From Phreatobacter sp. (lineage in GTDB: Bacteria; Pseudomonadota; Alphaproteobacteria; Rhizobiales; Phreatobacteraceae), in assembly GCF_030691135.1 (NCBI RefSeq), contig NZ_JAUYFA010000072.1:1-64000 (forward strand): a DNA stretch of 64,000 bases, written 5' to 3'. Below the pieces are notes generated by a model, which searched no databases, was not told the DNA's origin, and worked only from the letters and a program-made list of their open reading frames with translations. Below are positions 57,023-64,000 of the stretch, piece after piece; position 1 is the first letter of the stretch, and each line of letters starts with the position of its first letter. Position numbers and translations under genes: made by a program.

Positions 57023-60000
57023 CTATTCCGCCGCGACGCGGATCGGCCGTGGTGCCTCGCCGGGGGGTGAGGCATCGGCCGGGAGAAGGAGCGGCGGCGC
57101 GCCGTGGCCGCCACGACCGGCCTCGTCGGCGCCCGGCTCGTCGGTGGGACCGACGAAACGGCCGAAGACCCAGCCGAAGAAGCGTCCGACATCATCCATC
57201 ACCGTGTAGAAGGACGGCACGAAGACGAGGCTGAGCACGGTCGAGACCAGCAGGCCGCCGATCACCGCGATGGCCATGGGCGCGCGGAACTCGCCGCCGT
57301 CGCCCGAGCCGAGCGCCGGCGGAATCATGCCCGCCCCCATGGCGAGGGTGGTCATGATGATCGGGCGGGCGCGCTTGCGGCCGGCATCGAGGATGGCCTC
57401 GCGGCGCGGCATGCCCTCGCGGGTCTTCTCGACGGCGAAGTCGACCAGCATGATGGCGTTCTTGGTGACGATGCCCATCAGCATCAGGATGCCGATGACC
57501 ACCGGCATGGAGATGGCATTGTTGGTCAGCAGCAGGGCGACGATGACGCCGCCGAGCGACAGCGGCAGCGACATCAGGATGGTCAGCGGCTGGAACACCG
57601 AGTGGAACAGCAGGACGAGGACGCCGAGCACCATCAGGATGCCGGTGCCCATCGCCACGGCGAAGCTCTGGAAGACCTCCTGCATGACCTCGGCATCGCC
57701 GCCGCGCTGGAACGAGACGCCGGCCGGCAGGTTCTGCGCCGCGGGAAGGGCGTAGACCTTCTCGAGGGCTGGACCGAGCTCGAGACCCCTGCCGAGATCG
57801 GTGCCGATGTTGACGCGGCGCACCCGGTTGTAGCGCTCGATGGACGAGGGCCCCTGGCCGAAGGTGACGTCGGCGACGGCGGTGAGCGGCACCTGCTGAC
57901 CCGCAGGCGTCGTCACGGTCAGGGCGGAGAGAATGTCGAGGCGCGTGCGGGCGTCGGTGTCGAGCTGGACGCGGATCGGCACCAGCCGGTCACCGGCATT
58001 GAACTTGGCGAGGTTGGCGGCGACGTCGCCGATGGTGGCGATGCGCACTGCTTCCGAAATCTGATCGGTGGTGATGCCGTAGCGCGCGGCCTCGTCGGTC
58101 TTCGGCACGACCCTGATCTCGGGACGGTCGAGACCGGCGGTCGCCGCGACGTTGACGAAACCGGGGAGCTGGCGCATCTCGGCTTCGAGCGCCGCCACCG
58201 CCTTCGACAGGTTTGCGGCATCGTTGCCGCGCACGATGATGGAGAGCTCGCGCTCGCCGCGGTCGTTGACGTACCAGGCCCGGATGTCCGGGATTTCGGT
58301 GAAGAGCGGCGATGTCGCCTGCTGGATCTGGCGCTGCTTGCGCTCGCGCTTGGTCTTGTGGACGAGGCGGACGATGACGGTGGCGCGGCGGATCTCCAGC
58401 GTGCCGACCGGGTTGGAGCCGCCGATGACGAGGACCGATTCCACTTCCGGCGTCTTCTCGCGGATCAGCTTGGCGAGCCTGTCGGACCGCTCGCGGGTGT
58501 CCTCCAGCGTCGAACCCGGCGGCAGTTCCATCGAAATGACGAATCGGGCCTCGTCGGGGAAGGGGATGAAGCCGGTCGGCAGGAACTTCACCGCCCAGAT
58601 GGAGAGGGCGAAGACGCCGATGCCGGCGAGGAGGGTGAGGTAGCGGAACCGAATGGTCACCGACAGGAAGCGCAGATAGCCGCGCATCAGCGCCCCGTCC
58701 TTGGGCTCCTTGTAGGCGTGTGGCCTGAGGAAATAGGCCGCCAGCATGGGCGTTATGAGCCGCGCCACCAGCAGTGAGAACAGTACCGCGATGGCGACGA
58801 CCAGGCCGAACTGCTTGAAATACTGGCCAGCGATGCCGCCCATGAAGGAGACGGGCGCGAAGACGGCGACGATGGTCAGTGAGATGGCGATGACGGCGAG
58901 ACCGATCTCGTCCGCCGCCTCCATCGAGGCGCGGTAGGGCGACTTGCCCATCTTCATATGTCTGACGATGTTCTCGATCTCGACGATGGCGTCGTCGACG
59001 AGAATGCCGGTGACGAGGATCACCGCCAGCAACGACACGAGATTCATCGAGAAGCCGAGCATGTCCATCACCCAGAAGGTCGGGATGATGGAAAGCGGCA
59101 GGGCGACCGCCGAGATGACGGTGGCGCGGAAATCGCGCAGGAACAGGAACACGACGATGACCGTGAGCCCGGCGCCCTCGAGCAGCATGGTCATGGCCGA
59201 GGTGTGGTTGCCGGCCGTGTAGTTCACCGAATTGTCGATCTCGTTGAAGGCGATGTCCGGGTTAGCGGCGCGCAGTTCGTCGATCTTGGCGCGGGCGAGC
59301 GCTGCAACGCGCACGTCGGAGGCTCCCTTCGAGCGGAATATCTGGAAGGCCACCGTCGGCGTCTCGCCGTTGAGGCGGGTGAAGCTGCGCGGTTCCTCGA
59401 AGAGGTCGGTGACGGTGCCGAGGTCGGAGAGGACCACAGCACGCCCGCCGGACAGCACGATGCGGGTGGCGGCGAGTTCCTCCACGCTCTCGGCGCCGGC
59501 CAGGGTGCGGATCGACTGCTGCTGGCCGCCGATATCCCCCTGGCCACCGGCGAGATCGACATTGGTGGCGCGCAGCTGGCGGTTGACTTCCCCCGCCGTG
59601 ATGCCGAGCGCCATCAGCCGGCTGGGGTCGAGGGCGACGCGGATCTCGCGCAGCACGCCGCCGTTGCGGCTGATGCGGCCGATGCCACGCAGGCCCTGGA
59701 GCTCGCGCTTGACGGTGTCGTCGACGAACCAGGACAGCTGTTCCAGCGTCTTGGCGGGAGCTGCGACCGCCACCGTCATGATCGCCTGGTTCTCGATGTC
59801 GAGCCGTTCGATGATCGGCTCGTCGATGTTGCGCGGCAGGTCGGCGCGGATCTTGGCGATGGCGTCCTTGACGTCGTTCAACGCCCGGTCGGCGTTCACC
59901 TCGAGGCGGAACTCGACCACCGTCGAGGACTGGCCGTCGGTCAGGTTGGAGATGACGTTCTTGACGCCGGTGATGTTAGCGACGGCGTCCTCGACCCGCT

Positions 60001-60202
60001 TGGAGATCTGGCTTTCCAGCTCGGCCGGAGCGGCGCCCGCCTGGGTCACCCGGATCTGCACCAGCGGCACGTCGATATTGGGAAACCGCGTGATCGGCAG
60101 GTTGTTGTAGCTCATCCATCCGAGGAAGCAGAGGACGATGAACAGCACGATCGAGGGGACCGGCTGGCGGATCGAATAGGCGGAGACGTTGAACGAGGAC
60201 AT
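57023..60202 (-). CDS. Efflux RND transporter permease subunit
   Basis: ISAYSIRQP-type N-terminus; ILVTGILVDDAIVEIENIVRHM; GIVTKNAIMLVDFA; 1059 aa. Confidence 0.96.
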   Translation of the reverse strand: MSSFNVSAYSIRQPVPSIVLFIVLCFLGWMSYNNLPITRFPNIDVPLVQIRVTQAGAAPAELESQISKRVEDAVANITGVKNVISNLTDGQSSTVVEFRLEVNADRALNDVKDAIAKIRADLPRNIDEPIIERLDIENQAIMTVAVAAPAKTLEQLSWFVDDTVKRELQGLRGIGRISRNGGVLREIRVALDPSRLMALGITAGEVNRQLRATNVDLAGGQGDIGGQQQSIRTLAGAESVEELAATRIVLSGGRAVVLSDLGTVTDLFEEPRSFTRLNGETPTVAFQIFRSKGASDVRVAALARAKIDELRAANPDIAFNEIDNSVNYTAGNHTSAMTMLLEGAGLTVIVVFLFLRDFRATVISAVALPLSIIPTFWVMDMLGFSMNLVSLLAVILVTGILVDDAIVEIENIVRHMKMGKSPYRASMEAADEIGLAVIAISLTIVAVFAPVSFMGGIAGQYFKQFGLVVAIAVLFSLLVARLITPMLAAYFLRPHAYKEPKDGALMRGYLRFLSVTIRFRYLTLLAGIGVFALSIWAVKFLPTGFIPFPDEARFVISMELPPGSTLEDTRERSDRLAKLIREKTPEVESVLVIGGSNPVGTLEIRRATVIVRLVHKTKRERKQRQIQQATSPLFTEIPDIRAWYVNDRGERELSIIVRGNDAANLSKAVAALEAEMRQLPGFVNVAATAGLDRPEIRVVPKTDEAARYGITTDQISEAVRIATIGDVAANLAKFNAGDRLVPIRVQLDTDARTRLDILSALTVTTPAGQQVPLTAVADVTFGQGPSSIERYNRVRRVNIGTDLGRGLELGPALEKVYALPAAQNLPAGVSFQRGGDAEVMQEVFQSFAVAMGTGILMVLGVLVLLFHSVFQPLTILMSLPLSLGGVIVALLLTNNAISMPVVIGILMLMGIVTKNAIMLVDFAVEKTREGMPRREAILDAGRKRARPIIMTTLAMGAGMIPPALGSGDGGEFRAPMAIAVIGGLLVSTVLSLVFVPSFYTVMDDVGRFFGWVFGRFVGPTDEPGADEAGRGGHGAPPLLLPADASPPGEAPRPIRVAAE

Positions 60203-60214
60203 GGCGCGGCCTCC

Positions 60215-61363
60215 TCAGCGCTGGACCGCGGCGACGGGCGTCACCCGGTCGCCGTTGCGAACGAAACTGCCGGAGACCGAGACGACCTGTTCGCCCTCGG
60301 CGATGCCCTCGCGGATCTCGACCCTGCCGGCGGCGCGCAGGCCGACGGCGACCGTGCGCGTCTGCACGATGCCGTCCTTGACCACCTGGACGGTGGTCGT
60401 CGGGCCGAACATCACGGCCGAGAGCGGGACGGTCAGGCCGGTGGCGCGCGCCACCTCGACGGTAGCGCGACCGAAGGCGCCGAGCGGCGGCCGCTCGGTG
60501 TCGGTCAGGGCGACACGGACCCGGCCGAGCCGGTTGGTGCGGTTCACCTCGGGCGCCACCAGGCGGACCTTGCCGGCGAAGGGGCGCGTGTAGCCGGCCG
60601 CCTCGATGGTCGCGGGCTGACCCGGCCGCATGCGCGCCAGCGTCGTCTCCGGCACGTCGGCCTCGAGCTCAACCTCCGATTCCGCGATGATGCGGAACAG
60701 CGGGTCGCCGGACGCGGCCGCCAGCGCGCCGAGGCGGGCCGTGCGGCGCGAAATCGTCCCGCCCACCTTCGCCTTGATCTCGGTGCGGGCGATGCGCAGC
60801 GTGATGTCGCGGCGCTGGGCGCCGGCGAGGACGAGATCGGCTTCGGCGAGGGCGAGGGCGTTGGTGACCGAATCCAGCCGGGCGGCGGTGCTGAGGGCGG
60901 CGCTGGTGCGCTGGTCGAGCGCATCGGCGGTGGCCGACCCGCTGCGCTGCAGCTGACGGGTGCGCTCCAGCTGCTGGTCGGCGAGGTTGCGGGCGGAAGT
61001 GGCCTCGGCGATGGCGGCGCGGGCCTGGGCGATAGCGGCTTCGGCACGCGCCAGCTGGGCGCTGTTCTGGGCGAGCTGCACGTCCAGCATCTCGCGGTTG
61101 AGGCGGGCGAGCACCTGGCCGGTGGTGACCTTGTCGCCCTCCTCGGCGAGGATTTCGGTGATCGTCAGACCGTCGACCTCGGGCGAGACCATGACCTCGT
61201 CGCGGGCGACGAAAGAGCCGGTGAGGATGACGGTCTCGCGCAGCTCGGACCGGGCGGCGGCGGCCACCGTGATGGAGGGCGCGACGCCCTGACCGGTCGC
61301 ACCACCGCCGAGGGCGGCGGTCAAGAAGGCGGCGAGAAGGGTGGTTCGGGCGACGGTCATCAT
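60215..61363 (-). CDS. Efflux RND transporter periplasmic adaptor subunit
   Basis: GSFVARDEVMVSPEVDGLTITEILAEEGDKVTTGQVLARLN; adjacent to the RND permease. Confidence 0.94.
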   Translation of the reverse strand: MMTVARTTLLAAFLTAALGGGATGQGVAPSITVAAAARSELRETVILTGSFVARDEVMVSPEVDGLTITEILAEEGDKVTTGQVLARLNREMLDVQLAQNSAQLARAEAAIAQARAAIAEATSARNLADQQLERTRQLQRSGSATADALDQRTSAALSTAARLDSVTNALALAEADLVLAGAQRRDITLRIARTEIKAKVGGTISRRTARLGALAAASGDPLFRIIAESEVELEADVPETTLARMRPGQPATIEAAGYTRPFAGKVRLVAPEVNRTNRLGRVRVALTDTERPPLGAFGRATVEVARATGLTVPLSAVMFGPTTTVQVVKDGIVQTRTVAVGLRAAGRVEIREGIAEGEQVVSVSGSFVRNGDRVTPVAAVQR

Positions 61364-61986
61364 GGTGTTTTCAGCCTAGCAGTGGCCGGCGTGGCGGGTG
61401 GCAGCAGCATCGAACGCAGGATCGAGAACATCAGGACGACATGCGGATCCGGATCGAAATTCACGTCGCGGGCGCGCCGGAGCATCAGGCCGTCGGCGTA
61501 GGTGATGAGGAACTGCACGGCTCGGTCGAGGTCGGCGCCCGGATCGGTCTGGCCGCGATCCCGCGCCGTTTCCAGCGCAAAGCGGATCTTGGCCTCGATG
61601 AACTGGTCGATCTTCCTACGAAGGATACCGATCTGCGGATTTCTCGCGACCTCCGACATGATCTCGACCCAGAGCTGGCAGCTCTCGCGGGGTTCCTCGA
61701 TCATGTGGAAACGCGCCAGCGCCTCGAAGGCCGTCCAGATGTCCGGCGCCTGCGCAAGGGCGGAGAAGCCCTCCCCGACCTCGGCGAAGTCGCGCTCGCA
61801 CAGGCCCTCGATCATCGCCTCCTTGGAGGGGAAGTAGCGGTAGAGGTTGCCGGGGCTCATGCCCGCCTCGCCGCAGATATCGCTCATCGAGGCGCCATGG
61901 AAGCCGGAACGCACGAAGCAGCGCTCGGCGGCATCGAGGATGGCCGTCTTCCGGTCTATGCGCTGGGCAGTGTCGATGCGCGGCAT
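61360..61986 (-). CDS. TetR/AcrR family transcriptional regulator
   Basis: ILDAAERCFVRSGFHGASMSDICGEAGMSPGNLYRYFPSKEAMI. Confidence 0.95.
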   Translation of the reverse strand: MPRIDTAQRIDRKTAILDAAERCFVRSGFHGASMSDICGEAGMSPGNLYRYFPSKEAMIEGLCERDFAEVGEGFSALAQAPDIWTAFEALARFHMIEEPRESCQLWVEIMSEVARNPQIGILRRKIDQFIEAKIRFALETARDRGQTDPGADLDRAVQFLITYADGLMLRRARDVNFDPDPHVVLMFSILRSMLLPPATPATARLKTP

Positions 61987-62052
61987 GGCGACGGCAGGTC
62001 CTCGGGGCAGAGCCTGATTAGGGCAGGCGGACAAAAGGCGCAACAAAAAAGA

Positions 62053-62066
62053 GAATGAACATTCAT
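62053..62066. promoter_or_regulatory. Candidate TetR-type operator upstream of the RND operon regulator
   Basis: gaatgaacattcatt: gaatg-aa-cattc inverted repeat. Confidence 0.5.
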
Positions 62067-62277
62067 TTTTATGAGACACCGCATGATGCATGCCCCATGG
62101 CTCCCGCGCTGATGCCGGTCCGCGGAACAGCCGTTCGGCTGGCGTTCATCGGCGGAACACAGTGGCAGCGAAAAGCCGTCTTGCATGCGCCATCAACCGA
62201 TGGTGACCTCGCGGGGTCGGCACGGGAGACGCAGTCTGGCGCCAAGCCCCGAACCCGACCCACGGAAGGACACGTCC

Positions 62278-62625
62278 ATGCTCAAGACCCTGATGCTCGC
62301 CGCCTCCCTCGCGCTCGCCGGGACCGCCGCCATGGCGCAGACCGCGACCCAGCCTGCGACCCGTCCCACTGCTCCGGCGACCACCCCGGCGCCCGCCGCG
62401 ACGACGACGCCCCCCGCAACGACGACGCCGGCCGCGGCGCTCATCGACATCAATTCGGCGACCGAGACGGAACTTCGGGTGCTGCCGGGCATCGGCGAGG
62501 CCCGGGCCCGGGCGATCATCGCCGGCCGGCCCTATCGCGGCAAGGACGAGCTGGTGCGCAAGAACATCGTCCCGCAGGGTGTCTATGACGGCATCCAGGC
62601 GCGGATCATCGCCCGCCAGCGCTGA
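62278..62625 (+). CDS. ComEA-like helix-hairpin-helix protein with signal peptide
   Basis: Signal MLKTLMLAASLALAGTAAMAQ; Ala/Thr/Pro linker; LIDINSATETELRVLPGIGEARARAIIAGRPYRGKDELV. Confidence 0.92.
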   Translation: MLKTLMLAASLALAGTAAMAQTATQPATRPTAPATTPAPAATTTPPATTTPAAALIDINSATETELRVLPGIGEARARAIIAGRPYRGKDELVRKNIVPQGVYDGIQARIIARQR

Positions 62626-62647
62626 TCTCCGATGCTGTTTCCCTCGC

Positions 62648-62681
62648 CCTTCCCGCTCCGGCGGGGAGGGTTGTTCTTTTG
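62648..62681 (+). terminator. Rho-independent terminator of the comEA-like gene
   Basis: cccttcccgctccggcggggagggttgttctttt. Confidence 0.75.
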
Positions 62682-62704
62682 AGCGACCAGGGCGCTTGTT
62701 CCAA

Positions 62705-62849
62705 GGCCCCACCCGCACCATCCCCTCCGGCGAGGGGAGGGAGACCACCGCGTCGTGTCAGGTGGGTTACGGCGGAGCCAGGCCCAACCGTCCCGATCAG
62801 GCGGGACGCCATCGTCCCCCTCCCTGCGCGGGGAGGGTGAGGGTGGGGC
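62705..62849. repeat. Dispersed inverted-repeat element, copy F
   Basis: ggccccacccgcaccatcccctccggcgaggggagggaga...atcgtccccctccctgcgcggggagggtgagggtggggc. Confidence 0.8.
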
Positions 62850-62877
62850 ATGATCAAGCGCGGGTTCGCAGCCGCCC

Positions 62878-64000
62878 TCAGGCGGAACACTCGCGAATCA
62901 GGCCGGCGAGGAAGGCGTCGCACTTGGCGAGTTCCGACACCTCGACCCATTCGTCGGGCTGGTGCGCCTGGGCGATGTCGCCGGGGCCGCAGATGACGGT
63001 GGAGATCCCGGCCGCCTGGAACAGGCCGGCCTCGGCGCCATAGGGCACGACCTGGATGCCGTTGTCGCCGGTGAGCCGGCGGGCCAGGCGCTCGGCCTCG
63101 CCGTCCTCCTCGCGCACCAGCGGCTCGCCGCCGACCCGCCAGGTGAGGTTGACGCCCGAATCGGGATGCACGGCCTTCATGGCCGGCTCGATCTCGCGGC
63201 GGACGAAATCCTCGTATTCGCGCACATAGCGCATGCCGTCGTCGCCGGGCACCACACGGATGCCGGTGACGAAATGGCAGTCGAGGGCGGTGATGTTGTG
63301 GGCGGTGCCGCCGGAGAGCGTGCCGACATGGATCATGGTCCAGTCGGGATCGAAATAGGGCGCGCCGCCATTCGCCTCGGCCTCGGCCTTGTTCTGGAGG
63401 TCGCGGTCCTCGAGCCAGGTCACCAGCCGCGCCGCGACGAAGATGGCGGAGACGCCGGCATAACGGTTGGAGGAATGGACCTCATGGCCGCGCACATGGG
63501 TGTCGATGCGCATATAGCCCTTGTGGCCGGTGACGACCTTCATGCGGCTCGGCTCGCCGACGATGCAGAGGGAGGGCCGCGTCCAGTCCTTGCCGAGACG
63601 GGCGATCAGGGCGCGGGCGCCGTCCATGCGGATTTCCTCGTCCGCCGTCAGGCAGATGTGGATGGGGCGCTTCAGGTCGGCGGCGACCATGGCCGGCACG
63701 GCGGCGAGCACGCAGGCATCGAAGCCCTTCATGTCGCAGGCGCCGCGGCCATAGAGGCGGTCACCCTTGGCGGTGAGGGTGAAGGGGTCGGTGGTCCAGG
63801 GCTGACCCTCCACCGGCACGACGTCGAGATGGCCGGAGAGCACGATGCCGCCATCCACATTCGGGCCGATCGTCGCCCAGATATTGGCATTGCGACCATC
63901 GGGCATCGGCACGATCTCGCAGCCGACACCATGGGCGGCGAGATAGTCGCGGATGAAGGCGACGAGGTCGAGGTTGCTGGCGTCGGAGACCGAGGGGAAG
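62878..64000 (-). CDS. Acetylornithine deacetylase / M20 family peptidase, truncated at window end
   Basis: VLSGHLDVVPVEGQPWTTDPF, GRGACDMKGFDACVLAAVP, LTADEEIRMDGAR; frame stays open to 64000. Confidence 0.93.
   Translation of the reverse strand, partial: FPSVSDASNLDLVAFIRDYLAAHGVGCEIVPMPDGRNANIWATIGPNVDGGIVLSGHLDVVPVEGQPWTTDPFTLTAKGDRLYGRGACDMKGFDACVLAAVPAMVAADLKRPIHICLTADEEIRMDGARALIARLGKDWTRPSLCIVGEPSRMKVVTGHKGYMRIDTHVRGHEVHSSNRYAGVSAIFVAARLVTWLEDRDLQNKAEAEANGGAPYFDPDWTMIHVGTLSGGTAHNITALDCHFVTGIRVVPGDDGMRYVREYEDFVRREIEPAMKAVHPDSGVNLTWRVGGEPLVREEDGEAERLARRLTGDNGIQVVPYGAEAGLFQAAGISTVICGPGDIAQAHQPDEWVEVSELAKCDAFLAGLIRECSA

Overview
This 64 kb window is GC-rich chromosomal DNA from an alphaproteobacterium, probably Hyphomicrobiales judging by gene content and repeat style (inference). 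It is almost fully coding, with about 62 supported protein genes. I saw no rRNA, tRNA, CRISPR array or transposase.

Main content, left to right:
- MacAB-type efflux fragment
- ahcY
- benE-like transporter
- trxA, comF, grxC, nitrilase-family and DUF1178 genes
- six-gene Liv-type ABC transporter plus acyl-CoA synthetase operon
- AT-rich single-gene island encoding a SIR2-like protein
- TRAP transporter plus CoA-transferase operon
- AsmA and a DUF3772/MscS channel
- ArsR/TauE pair
- recD2 and infA
- tyrC-hisC-chorismate mutase cluster
- two-component system with a divergent secreted protein
- leuD, bolA, mgsA and a CorC/HlyC-like gene
- aroB-aroK
- HpcH/DAO/PanE/MlrC/MmsA catabolic region with LysR
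- modE-modABC
- RND efflux with TetR
- ComEA-like protein
- argE-like gene running off the window end

Most noteworthy observations:
- The orphan SIR2-like gene at 16954-18144 is a candidate stand-alone defence effector.
- A dispersed 145-225 bp inverted-repeat element has six copies. It occupies every convergent intergenic gap of at least about 200 bp in the window.
- Several regulatory sites are readable directly: a perfect ahcY operator palindrome, five direct repeats with exact 11-bp period at a two-component system, a perfect Mo-box-like repeat, and a LysR operator array.
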